Below, piece after piece: positions 46,201 to 58,059 of a stretch of 64,000 nt of DNA. The DNA lies in the NCBI GenBank assembly GCA_021464245.1, contig JADCRB010000040.1, forward strand, positions 9,937,534 through 10,001,533. The letters are read 5' to 3'. Source of the DNA: Carallia brachiata. Lineage: Eukaryota; Streptophyta; Magnoliopsida; Malpighiales; Rhizophoraceae. The stretch's first letter is position 1, and the number at the start of each line of letters is the position of its first letter. Under the pieces are notes generated by a model that did no database searches, was not told where the DNA came from, and saw only the letters and a program-made list of their open reading frames with translations. A program made the translations under genes and the position numbers.

Positions 46201-48315
46201 GAGGCGAGTGAAGCCTATGAGCAAGCTTGTACACGTCATATCAATATGATAATTTATTATGTAAGGAATTTTTCCTGTTGTCTCCTATCCTTCTTTGGTT
46301 ACTGCATTACTATGCTCTAATGTTGCTATGGTTTGGTGCGATATATGTTCTGATGATGTTTACCCTTGCAATGTCTTCATCTTGTAGCAATTTGAGCGCC
46401 TTTTCCAGTTTGCTAGAAAGATTGAGGATTTGATGTACACAATAACACCAGAAGAGGTCAGTGTCTTCTGATGTACCATGTATGTTATCTGCAGTCGAAA
46501 AGTTAACAATGTACTTGTCTATTTTCCAAAATTTTATTTTACATTGTTTTTAGGCAGTTCTGTGGTTCATCTGTGAAGGATGTTGCGTCTTTCAAACATT
46601 GTGGTTCTTTGGTTAACAGACAAGCTTGGTACCTTCTTTGTTGTTAGACACAATGGGAGTACAATAGGTCTTTCTCATGGAAAAATGTTGAATAAAATGG
46701 AGCATGTCTGCAGCTATTTTATTCTCGACAATGCTCCTTTATGTCTTCTGTACCCTTAGTGGGACATGTACAACTTGATGTTTTCATGCACATGTTATGG
46801 GTAGTGGGTACACCCATTTAATAGCATTGCTTCAGACCAGTCGAAGCCAAAGAAATATATGTTACTGGGTCCAATATCAAAGCAAGATTCTGGGGAATTG
46901 CAAGATCTCTACAACATTTCAGCCTATAAATATGGCTGACAAAATAACAGAGACAGGCAAAATTTTCTTTTCACATCATTTCCTTCTGGAAGTTATATTG
47001 CTGTGGAGCCAAGACAAGGGTGGTGCTGTCAATGTCTGGCTCATTTCCATTTGGTGTTTTAATGTGACAGCTTCTAATAATGCAGATACAGCAATTGATT
47101 TAAATGTCATGCTGGCAAATGGCTGTGTAGTATTGAGTACTACCTTCCATTGTTAACTCATTGAGCTTATTGGCTTTGGTAATTTTCTTTTCAGATACCT
47201 TTTCAGTTAGGGTTGTCAAAGATGGATCTTCGGAAGATGTTAAAATCTAGTTTATCTGGGGTAAGTCATTCAATGCCCACAAGATGGTGTTTTCTGGTCT
47301 CAAACAAGTGTGTTACATTCACTTTTGCTCGTCTGATACAGGTCGACAAATCCATCAGTGCAATGTATAAGAAATTGCAGAAGAACCTGACTTCAGAAGA
47401 ATTGTTACCTTCTTTGTGGGATAAATGCAAGGTACGGTCTCTTTTTAAGTGTTTCGACTCCAACTGAAAAGCTTTTTTCAAATAGTACATTGGTGGTTCT
47501 GATAGTTGCCAATTATTCTGTTCTTATGTTCATCAATTACTGTACCTGGCTCAAAAGCCGTACATAAAAAGTTATTATGGGTAAGGTGGAGGAGAGTAAA
47601 TCCTCTAAAGGCTCGCCAGACACAATCAGCTTGCCTAATATCCCAATTTCTGAACATTTAGATGTTAAGTAAAAGAGTCAACATGACATGACAGTACGAA
47701 CAACAATTGGAGTTGTCTCTATTGTAATATAGCAGAAGTAAAGGATTTTTCTTTTCCCCCTAAACTTGATTTGGTAATTAATTACGTGGTTTTCCTTTTC
47801 TATTAGTTATAGTTTTTCCCTACTTTGCTGCTCATATGATTAATCACTCTCGCTCTTTCTGGTCATTCTTGTTCTATTGAACCAAAGTTAACCACAAAAG
47901 AGTAGTCCAATTGCAAGTTTAGAAACTTCTATGCATTTATGCCTTGTTTGACAGACCACGGGATAGAGCATTACTAGAAGGGACATGGTAAGTAACTGTT
48001 GATTTGAGATAAGCTCCACGACGGCTAGAGCCTGTGATCCACATCAAGATGTGCTCTTTTTGTTTCTTTTCCGGAAGAATGAAGTGAATGGTTTTGCTCG
48101 TTGCATGTTGTTTTTTTTTTTTGAAATTGTTTGGCGATTACCTGTAGACTATCCATAGTGTCAATATGTCTTACTGATTATTTGAACAACACTTAATATT
48201 ACAGAAGGAATTTTTGGACAAGTATGAAAGTTTTGCACAACTGGTTGCGAAGATATATCCTAACGAGCCGATCCCATCTGTGGCAGAAATGAGAGATCTT
48301 CTGGCTCCCATGTAG
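37299..48315 (+). CDS. SEC3A: Exocyst complex component SEC3, 25 coding exons, 889 aa
   Basis: Exons: 37299-37473, 38287-38357, 38830-38910, 39089-39156, 39314-39416, 40728-40873, 41262-41379, 41680-41784, 42643-42744, 42820-42957, 43266-43394, 43503-43583, 43698-43772, 43949-44122, 44212-44374, 44452-44516, 44897-45067, 45152-45231, 45761-45842, 45952-46049, 46152-46260, 46388-46456, 47195-47260, 47342-47431, 48205-48315. All have GT-AG borders and join in phase to 889 aa, close to plant SEC3A as I recall it. Residues about 15-140 ([19 protein letters not shown], then [20 protein letters not shown]) form the PH-like phosphoinositide-binding domain. About 250-360 is coiled coil ([20 protein letters not shown]). 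The rest is the helical exocyst C-terminal domain, ending [21 protein letters not shown]3 marks plasma-membrane sites and tethers secretory vesicles with the other seven exocyst subunits. Start ATG follows GAGAAA; an acidic insert ([16 protein letters not shown]) sits near residue 570. Confidence 0.97.
41993..42012 (+). repeat. G20 homopolymer in SEC3 intron 8
   Basis: A T9 run is followed by twenty G in a row on the transcribed sense strand, within the intron 41785-42642. It can form G-quadruplex structures and is prone to slippage. The two frames that read through it are not genes. Confidence 0.9.
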
Positions 48316-50020
48316 ACGGTGTAGGGAGTGTCTTTTTGTATGATGAGTTGCTTTTTTTTTTTTTTTTTTGATGCGCTGTAATTATTCGGTTTTTGCTTGT
48401 CTTGAAAATAAAAATCCCCATAGTTGATTCATTGGATAAATTGTACCCGTATATAGCTTTAAAGTTACGAATGAAATTAGTTCTTGGTGCTGTGCCAAAA
48501 AAAAAGAAAAAAAAAAAAAGAAATTTGTTCTTGGCAAGATACGGGGAGGTCCAGTTTGGAGCAACATTTTTTCTTCATAAAAGAAGAAAAAAACTTGAAG
48601 TTAAAGGCCACAAGAAAGTGGAAATAACGAAAAGTATATGTTCACGAATTGGACACTTTCACTTCTCCACAAGCCAGGCGACATTGAATTTTTACTTCTA
48701 ACCCAGTCAAATTCCTGAAGTGCTTGCTCCAAAAAAAAAAAAAAAAAAAAAAACACTTGAAAAAGAAAAAAAAAGGAATTCCGAGTCCAAAATTTGGCAT
48801 CAAAAGTTGTTTTATCCTGCGTGGTAAATCTGACCTGACTTGAATTACCTAATTTAATCCATCACTTGAATTACTTAATTTAATCCATCGGGAAATGAAC
48901 AATTTGCATTGATTGAAAAAGTCGAAGAACTCATAATTTAAAAAGTTCAAAATTGAGAGAACTAGAAATTTGACCTCAAAAACTCAAAATTGAGAGAACT
49001 TGAAATTTGATTTGAAATTTGGATAATTTGAAATTTAATTATACTAAAATTGGAGTAATTTGTAACTTAGCTAATTCAAAACTCGAATAAGTTAAACTTG
49101 TAAAACCTGAAACTCGCAACAACTTAAACAAATTTTAATTAAATTTGATCCAAAATTTTAATAATTAATTAAATTAATTTACTTTTACTTGAATAATAAT
49201 TATCTTTTTAATTATTCTCTAAATATTTGAATTATTATAAAGTCATATAACTTGTTTGTTTAAATATATCAAATAATCAATTATTCAATTAAAATTTTTC
49301 TAAGTAATGAAATTTGATATGGCTTATACATTCACTATATAGTCAACTTCTATGAATATTTTTTAATTGAAGATTTTAATGTAATTTTTAAAATATTTAA
49401 ATTATTAATTCCAATAAGAGAATTGTTTAATGAATTACTGTTTTTATAAAGGCAATTGTTATCTACACGAACCGAAGGCTTCATAACGCACAATTGACAA
49501 AGAAAAATTGTTGCCAACAATGCTTCAGTGCGCGTATAAAGCTTGTTTTTTCGTGTAAATAGTCTCTGCCTTTTATAAATAATTAACCAATTATATATAA
49601 GTGCATAATACAATTCAAATTTCTATTGGATTGATGTAGTAATTGAGTTTTATTTTGTTTTATTTTGATAAAAATTGTCAAATTTATATAAAAATTTTTA
49701 AGTAATAAAAATAATGGTCTATAATAAAGTAATCGAATAAATAAACTTAAGTTTACTTAGTTGTGCAAAAATTCCAAATAATATAATTTTAAAAAATTAA
49801 TTAAATACTTTTTTGATAACCATAATAATATAGTCATAATAGTAATTGAAGGAAAAATCCTAATTCTATTAATTTTGTGATTATTTGTAGATAGAAGTAA
49901 TCTCTATTTATAAATAAAAAAATGAGACAAAGGAATACATATCTTTATTTTATTATTAATATTTTGTTTCTTTCAGATGTATAATTTTGAAATTGAATTA
50001 TTTTACCCTAGTTTTAAATA
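48316..50020. other. SEC3 3' region and AT-rich intergenic DNA
   Basis: 48316-48500 is the probable SEC3 3' UTR. An A23 run lies at 48731-48753. A 26-bp unit (CTTGAATTACCTAATTTAAT...) is tandemly repeated at about 48839-48890. 48900-49120 has repeated AACTTGAAATTTGA-type words. The rest is AT-rich without genes. Confidence 0.5.
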
Positions 50021-50064
50021 ATATTTTGTCAACAAACTATATATATAGTTTGTTGACAAAATAT
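50021..50064. repeat. Perfect 44-bp palindrome
   Basis: The left half, ATATTTTGTCAACAAACTAT plus AT, is followed directly by its exact reverse complement, with symmetry centre between 50042 and 50043. No mismatch and no spacer. It can extrude as a cruciform. The surroundings are AT-rich intergenic DNA. Confidence 0.97.
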
Positions 50065-50511
50065 ATTGAGCAAGACATATTATATATAATTATTATAACA
50101 TGATATTTATAATATTCCATACAAGTAAAATAATACAATATACACCTAATTATAGTATATTTCTTACTATATACTATATTAAGTATAAAAATTATTTAGT
50201 GTATTACATCATCTAACATTTTTAAATAAATTAAAAATTCAAGTATTCACATATAAATGAATTGTTTTTAGCAATATGTAATAGTTCATGTGGTGAAAAA
50301 TGCAAACTTACTCTTTATATCAAACAAATATATCACAATGGATTAATTTGAAATTTGCCTTAATTAAGGCTGTTTAACAAAAGAAAATTCATTGAATCAA
50401 AGCAAAAAAAATTCCTCGTTTTTATATAAATTGATTAAGAATTTTTAAGGATGTACGCCACTTTTCATACTTTATATTAGTCCGTTAATTAACTAGCTGT
50501 CAAAACTAGAA
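50065..50511. other. AT-rich intergenic DNA
   Basis: No gene or element could be supported. Confidence 0.5.
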
Positions 50512-50925
50512 ACAACAAGAGACAGAGAGGGAAAGAGGGAGGCAAGAGAGAGATAGAGAAAGGGGAGATGGAAGAGAGATATTGTGATGGAAGCGAGAGA
50601 GAGGATGGAACAAAGAGAGATAGAGACAGAAGGGATGAGTAAGAGCCTTGGGGAGAGATGAGAGAGAGATGATGGAGGTATGAAAAAGAGAGAGAGGCAA
50701 TGTGATGGAAGAGAGAGAGGGAAATATGAAAGAGAGAGAGAGAGAGAGACAAAGAGAGAGAGGAAGAATGAAGGAGGGAGATAAAGATGAAAAAGAGAAA
50801 GTGAGATGGAAGAGAAGATAGATATAGAAAAGAGAGAGAGAAAGAGAGCGTGAGGGAGAAAGGCGAAGAGAGAAAGGGAGGGTAAGAAAGCACAAAGAGG
50901 AAGCAAGAAAGAAAGAATGTTGTGA
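50512..50925. repeat. Purine tract (GA-rich low complexity), about 410 bp
   Basis: The plus strand is almost entirely A and G here, built from GAGAGAGAG, GATGGAAGAGAGA and AAGAGAGAGAGAAAG units. The complementary strand is open in all three frames (Ser/Leu/Phe repeats), which is a consequence of composition and not coding. Mirror-symmetric GA tracts can form triplex (H-DNA) structures. Confidence 0.9.
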
Positions 50926-51682
50926 ATATACAAACATTTACAATTTTTCTATATGCGCATCAAACAGAAAAATATTTTTCAAAAATTTTTAAAAAATAAA
51001 TAAAGACACATTATTTTCCAAAATAGACAATAGAAAAGGCGATGAGGAAATGACTTAAAGAGAGAGAGAGAAGATAATAACTTAATTGAACAGTTCAAGT
51101 TCACAAAAATGGTGAATCTTAACCGAACCGACCAAGGATGGTTTTGTTTAATTTGGTTAATTAGCAGTTCTGGTATAGTTCTAGGATGGTTTTGGTTCCA
51201 GTTTATTTATTGATTTTGGTTTTTACTTTGAAACAATTATCATTTTTGGTCCAGTTTTAGTTTAGTTTCGATCCAACACAATTTGATTCTGCTTATTTTT
51301 TTTTTAAAAAAAGAAATTTTAAAATCTTTGCAAAGTAAAGGATACCTTTTAATTTAATTTATTTTAAAATTTCAAAAGACCAATCAACTAATTTATTTTT
51401 TAATTTTTGGAATTGATGGTCCAAAATTGTCGGTTCAACGGTTTTGGAATGCTTGAACCGTAATTAGCCTACTATCCCCACCAATTATGGTTCGGAACTA
51501 GAATGCCCTAATGGTAAGGCCATTATAGTTTTTTTACTGGGCCACTTGCATTCATTTTTTGTGCTGAATTGGTCCGGTGGTCACTTCTATGTGACATTGG
51601 TCCTACCCTTAGCAAGACCTATTGATAAAGACACCGTCAAAGAAAATTGACGAGTAATTGGGGTGGGGATGCCCAAAGACGC
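50926..51682. other. Intergenic, possible MITE with ACCGAACCGACC / GGTTCGGAAC ends
   Basis: 51120-51500 contains GAATCTTAACCGAACCGACC near the left and ATTATGGTTCGGAACTAG near the right, with GGTTTTGGTTCC and GGTTCAACGG boxes between. This resembles plant hAT-type non-autonomous elements rich in ACCGGTT-like words, but termini and target duplication could not be fixed. Confidence 0.3.
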
Positions 51683-52455
51683 AGATTATTACCTCTTTTG
51701 TTATCTTGTGCCTTTGAAGTTCATCGAACAAAAGTGTTGTTGAACTCAATTTTCTTTCTTTATTAGAAAAGAACCATTTTTTCAATGCTTGAATGATAAG
51801 ACTTTTATAATATTCTTTTCTAGTAATTCTTTTCCTGCCAATTTAAGGAGCCATTTGCACAAAACAAATGTCAAAATAAACATTCTAGTCTATACAATTG
51901 ATGACTTTGTTGGTAGACACGCATTATTGCTTCTTTTATTGTCATACACCTTTGAACTCCCTCGAACAAACGTGTCATTCAACTCCATTTGCTTTTTTAA
52001 TTGGGAGAGAATCATCTTTGAATGTTTGAAAGATGAGACTCTTACATTATTGTCTTTCAACATTGCTCTTCCTTTTTGGCAAGGAGTGATTCGCACAAAA
52101 TAGATGCCAAAATAAACATTCTAATCTATACAACAATGATTTCATTAGGAGATGTACATTATTACCTTTTTTTTTTTTATTGTTTCACTCCTTTAAACTC
52201 TCTTGAACAAATGTGTCATTGAACTCCATTTGCTTTCAATTGGGAAAGAAACGTTATTCAATGCTTGAAAGATGAGATTGTTACATCATTCTTTTCCAAT
52301 GATGCTTTCGATTCCGTTCAAATGAGTTATTTGCACAAAACAAATGCCAAAATAAACATTTTACTCTATGCAAACAATCATTTCATTGGGAGAGTGCATT
52401 GTTACCTTTTTATAGTCTTACATCTTTCAACTCCTTCAAACAAAAGAGTCATAAT
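51683..52455. repeat. Tandem repeat, unit about 238 bp, 3.2 copies
   Basis: Copies begin at about 51683, 51921, 52156 and 52396 (partial) with CATTATTACCT(C/T)TTTT-like sequence. Each goes on with TTTGAACTCCCTCGAACAAA(C/T)GTGTCATT, a TCAATGCTTGAAAGATGAGA block and TTTGCACAAAACAAATGCCA. Copies differ by roughly one base in five to ten and by small indels. Parts of copies 1 and 3 are open in the same relative frame (shared peptide LHKTN-KINIL-Y), discussed under findings. Confidence 0.85.
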
Positions 52456-55400
52456 CCTCAAATTTTTAAATGAGGATGGAGATAATATAAGTGTATTTTC
52501 AAAAGAAGGACGAAGTAAAGGGAGGTACAAAGTCCCACATAGAAAGAAGGAAAGTTTTAAAGGCCTTATAAGTGTAGACACTTGACATATGTTTATTTAA
52601 CCTAAAGAGCAGTTTATTGAAAAGTGTCACTCACATGTGCATGTGACACATAGGCGTATTTTAGGCGCTTTTATAAGCACATTTAGCACTTGGTTAGTTA
52701 TGACAGTTATGTTGAACAGTTGTGACCCCATACTATTAATTGTCTTAATGGATATATTCCAAACTTAACTTCCCCAACATATGTCTAATAGGTCCGATGT
52801 TTATGCAAATATTGTGTTTATCAACTGATGTACTTCTATTTGCTATTTTACATTTTGTAGAACAAAAGGATGCCAAAAGAAGTAATCAGGTGCCGGTTTG
52901 ATCCTATTCAGCCAGATTTTCTAACTTTGCATATTATTCGGTTTTTCTACTATAACTTCTTTACACATCAAAATTGAGCGATTCTTAGACCAAATTAAAG
53001 ATAAGTGATAGGGCTACAACTTTCATGTTCTGGACAAGTTCTGATTCAATCTCTATGAGGGTGAAAATATAGTCGGAATTTACAAAGTCAAATCTGTTCA
53101 GAATATCAGAATCCTTTTCCTATTCCGATTCAATTTTTAGGTCTTCTAATAACAACCCATTTAAGATTATTTAAACCCAACTTGTGCAGAGGCTTGACAC
53201 TTTTTTTTGGAGTTTTCAACATGTTCTAAAGTGCAAAATAAAGCCACAAAGAGGAGAGCATGCGATAAACATGAAGACGGAAGTTAGGGCTTCTCACTAT
53301 ATTGTTACACAGAATTTTCTTATCCCTTCTTTTTTCTTATGACTTTTTATCAATTGAACACTATTTTTTTTGTGTTTTTTAGCATGGTAGGCTAAAACCC
53401 CAAACTATGGTAAAGTATGTAACCTAATTTGGGGCTTGGATTAGTTAGTTTTCATGGATGATTTGCTTATTCTCTTGATTTTGTTTATATATTTGTTGGA
53501 GAATATTAATTTGATTCATCTATTTTGATTTTAATGATGTTTTTATGATTGACCACTATAGAAATAGTTTTGAGTTATATTGAGATCGGAAGATGAAATA
53601 TTAACTGTGTATTAGGTAAATGAACATGCAAATTTTGTGATCAGAAGATTAAAGATTTGAATGACACCAATTGTTTCTTTGTTGATGGGCTTAACCTATT
53701 TTTGAGAGCTCAAGAAGATCGTGAGTAGGTTGGTATGGATTAAATGCTTGGGAGAGAGTGAAAGCTAAAATAGTAGAAACGATGTTCAGATTATAAAACT
53801 CATGAAGTTAATGTAGTTTGCCCCCTTACTAAGTGAAATTATAAGCTCTAATCCCTTATTGAATAAAGAAAACCTTAATTTTAGATTTCATTTTTAGTTT
53901 TTTTAATTAATTAAATTCTATTATTTAATTGCTTTTAATTATTCTTCAATTCCAATTCAAATTTGGATTTTAATTTCAGTTTAGTTTAGTTTTATTAGTT
54001 TTTACAAATCTTAGTTATATTTTGTTCCATGTGGGTTCGACGTCTGGAATACTTGTTAGGATTTTTATTACTATGATTCGCTCTGTGCACTTACAAAATT
54101 TGCCCGATCAATGTCTACATAAGGATCCAACTGGTTATGTTTTACTGTAGAAAAATGTTATCAATACCAATAATTCTGTATACACATTCTTCTCTTTTGT
54201 CTTAGTTTCACAATTGCACTAAGGGCTTTATTTTATTCTGAGAAAGAATTTGCATTGGCACTGGTGTATAAATTTGAGCGTGAATATTGCCTTAAAGAAA
54301 ATAGCTTTTAATACATGGCTTGAAGCAGTTTTTTAGATTTCACTTTCCATATTTTCGATTTCTTGTTTTAACAGATAAGAGGGTATTTAATGTTTTTATC
54401 CTAACCCAAATCCCGTTCTTGTACCTACCATCTCTTATCCTTTATATAACAAACTCATTACCTTTATCACATATTCATTTACCCCCTAAACCAAAGTAAT
54501 CTCAGTCAATCCCCTCTCTACTCTCTCTGTGGTTGTGCCCAAGCTTTTGGAATTGAATGAAGAGATAGGCTTCTCTTGCTGGATTTTGACGCTTTGTCTT
54601 AGCCAATTCTTTGTAAATTGTTATGGTAAATCTCTAGTTAAACTAGTCTTACTTGATTCTATTAATAATTGCTAGATTATGCATATTTCTGATTTTTCTT
54701 TTCTTGAAAACCTGATTAAATGATTGTTACTTGATTATATTAGTAATTTTTAGATTTTACCTTTTTTTTTTGGTTTACTTTATCTTGTTAACCATCAATA
54801 TCATACCAACGATACTGTTTTTTTGTCTCTTTCTTTGGTATTTATTATAATGCAACTTTATATTTGTTTTTCAAAGATTATTTTGTTTTTTCTCATTAAG
54901 TATTTTTTCCCCCTAATTTGTGGTTGAGGTCAAGAAAGAATAGATTTCCAAAACTTATCCCCGCGGGAATCAGAGATGAGAACAAAGATTAGTTCCAATT
55001 TGGGGTAGGGATTGAGTGGAATTCCTTATTCCCACCCGACTTTGCTACCATTCTTAAAATACCTATACCTATTGTTTGAGTTAGTACCATATGTGGATGC
55101 CTGACTCTATAGAACAAAGTCTTAGGTCGATTGTATTTGTGATGGTTCCTAAGGATCCACTATGATACCACTTAGGTATGTGTTGCCACTCATGATTCTA
55201 ATAGATATATTTCATAAGTAGAGCCGTAAGCTAGGCCAACTACAACCACTACTTGCTTGATGGTTTGGTCAAACTCAATTAGGGTCAAGTTAATTTTTGT
55301 ATCTTAGTTTGCTAAGTTCACCAATTACCAAAAAGAAAAAAAAAAAAATCTAGAAGTCCATATCTAATAGAAACCCACAACTTACCAGAGGTGTACAATG

Positions 55401-56376
55401 AACTGTTTAATTAGCTTAACTTGATCCACTCAATGAAAATCAATCTAAATCTGTCAAAACCATTAAAAATAGTTTGGATATGTTATGTAATTTAGGTAAA
55501 CCATATTGACGGTTTGGAGAGTTCAAGAATCATCAAAAGTAAAGTAAACCTCCTTGTAATAATATTAAAACTTAAAAGTATATTTTATAGAGGCATAGAT
55601 CATATAGAGAACACAACAATTGTCATAGTCCACAACCCTTTTAGACTTAAGCACATTGAATATAGATATATTGTTCACATAGTTTTCCTTATTATATATC
55701 TTATCTATTTTCAAAAATTTACTTTTGAGTATGAAAAGTCATTGTTTAGGTACTGGTAGTTTTGTTTATTGGATAAGTCAACAAAATAAAAGGTGTGTGT
55801 GACAATTGCAGTTCTAATGAGTATAGTACCGAGCCAATTAAAATAACTCACAGTTGCTAATGATAGTTTAACTAGTTTCTCTCTTATATTGGTTCAGTTA
55901 TGACTTTGAAAATTTTCAAACTATCTTTCTAACAGTTTAATTTAATATAAATATCAAACCTATCCAAATGGGCCCATTTACACCCCTAACATAAACATCT
56001 AATAATTATAGAGAAGTTTTTGGAATTTTAGTTTTATAATAGGAGGAAAAAAACCAGAGTTGCATGCTTATGACCATATAGTAATATTGATATTAATATA
56101 GATAACATAGATTAAGATTTTATACTACATAATTGATATTCTATATCACATAAATTAGAGTCAATGTTATTAAAAGTGATATTTACTTAATTTAATTAGA
56201 ATTAGTGGGACCACAAATGTGTAATTTAAGAATTATGATTATATATTTTCTAAGTCTATATAGTTTAAGAATTATGATTATATATTTTCTAAGTTTATAA
56301 CTGCAAACAATTGAGTTGTGTCAAGCTTTTGGTTGTTTAAGGTTGATTAGTTTTTTAAAATAGTTGAAAATGAGGC
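52456..56376. other. AT-rich intergenic DNA
   Basis: No gene could be supported. 52500-52580 has GTACAAAGTCCCACATAGAAAG, which resembles LTR-terminal sequence of plant retroelements but has no partner here. 54955-55070 has CCCCGCGGGAATC and TTCCCACCCGACTTTGC, suggesting a decayed MITE. A 45-bp unit (TTTAAGAATTATGATTATAT...) is tandemly repeated at about 56223-56300. Confidence 0.4.
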
Positions 56377-56929
56377 TTGCACTGTATTTGGATAAAATCT
56401 TAAAGAGAGAGGAAAGTGGAGGAAAGGAATATGAGGGAGGGGATTATTAGAAGAAAAGAATATTTTATATGCTCTCGTTTGGGAAGAAGTGATAAAAGAG
56501 AGGAAAACTAAAAATATTTGATTTAGAAAAGGGTAGAAAGTGATAGAGAGGAAAATAATATGTATAAGAAATCTAGTTTTACATCTAATAAAAAAATATT
56601 ATAGATAATGCTAAAAATATTTGATTTGTAAATTATATATGAAATACTTGTATAAATTTTAAAGAATGTAGAGATTTTTTTTTGTTTAGGTAAATTTGTA
56701 GTTATTAATATATAATAAGGGTAAATAGTAATTTAATAAAAATGTAATAAAATCAATAAATTTCCTCTTATTTATGGGAGGAATGATTTTGGCAAGTTAG
56801 GAAGATTAAGGAAATTAAAAACTTTCTTCCCCCTCACTTTTCAAACATTTCTTAAATATAACAATTTATCTTAATCCTCTTATTTTCCTCACCCTCTCCC
56901 CCTTTTCTCTTTTCCCAAACATAGTGTTA
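56377..56929. mobile_element. MITE-like element with CACTRTRTTTGG ends, about 550 bp
   Basis: The left end CACTGTATTTGGATAAAATC and the reverse complement of the right end (CACTATGTTTGGGAAAAGAG) are similar over about 20 bases, and both continue purine-rich. The interior has further GTTTGGGAAGAAGTGATAAA and AGAAAGTGATAGAGAGG units and no coding capacity. Target duplication not resolved. Confidence 0.45.
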
Positions 56930-58059
56930 GTGTCAATAGTCTTTAGTTATGAGTGAAGTCGAGCCATTATAGAGGCAAGCTCTCGAATTATTCAAGAACA
57001 ATTTGTTTAACTTTGTAATAATAACATAAATAATTGAAATTATAAACAATAAATAGAATTAAAATGACAAAATAGTCACTTAATACAATTAACCAACTAT
57101 AATAAAGCGTTTAATTTTAATGTATATTATAATTATATAAAATTATATACTTATCAATCTTTTTTCAACGTAGACACACTAAATGAGTCTCTTGATGACT
57201 AAATATACAACTTTGAAACGAGTTTTCAAATGAGATGTTTACGAGTTTAAAAACAAAGCATATTTTTATTCAAGTTTAGCTTATTTATTAAACAAATTTT
57301 AATTTCGAGTTGTTATCATCTCAAAAACGGTGTCCACTTAATATTCCCTTTGGGGTTGATACAAAATAATTGCTTTAACTTTTCTGATTTTTTGAAATCT
57401 AGCATGACCTATTTTTTTTTCTCATATATATCATGAAATTTGCATTTGGTTCAAAATCTAACACATTGGTAATAGATTTTAACGAGAATTGTTAAACTGC
57501 TTACCAGACATGTGAGTGCCACATGAGAAGTCACATGACCCTTCAAAAATAAAGTAAAAAAAATTAACAATTACAAGTATTTTTTTTATTTTTTAAATTT
57601 TTTTGATGTCACGCGGCTGTACATAATAGGTCATGTGAACTATATCAGTATGCTGCATAAATAATTTTATCGTTTTGCATTAAATATACTCTTAACGATA
57701 TACTAAATATAAAACTAAGACGTGTTATAGTTATAAAAAAGATAACTCATTAAATTTTGCAAAATGCGTCCATTTCATTCATTTATTTATTTATTTAGTA
57801 TTAATCCTTTCCTAATTTTAGGGCACAAAGAGTCCATAATTCAGTAAGGTAAGAATTTTCCTCTATCTGGACAGGTTGAGCAAAGCGTCTCTTTTCCGCC
57901 AAAATAAGTTAGATCATCGGCAGCTGAGGGACCAAGAATTTCGATTCTTCGTAGACTTGAACAGTGCCAAAACCTCCCAAAAGCTACCCGCTCTATCTCT
58001 ACTGTAAGCTTTCCGGTTTCCCCTGTAGCTGTTGGCGCTAAGATTTGCTTCTTCCTGCG
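56930..58059. other. Intergenic and promoter of the ARI gene
   Basis: 56930-57830 is AT-rich without recognisable features. 57835-58059 is GC-richer and is the probable leader of the downstream gene. The minus-strand frame across it is a shadow. Confidence 0.4.

Noticed and set aside
46797..47156. 119-codon plus-strand frame inside SEC3
   Set aside because: It lies wholly in intron 22 (46457-47194), matches no family, and the SEC3 exons on both sides join in phase without it.
50489..50937. Three overlapping minus-strand frames of 134-146 codons
   Set aside because: They are Ser/Leu/Phe repeats forced by the purine tract on the plus strand, open in all three frames at once. No domain or start signal.
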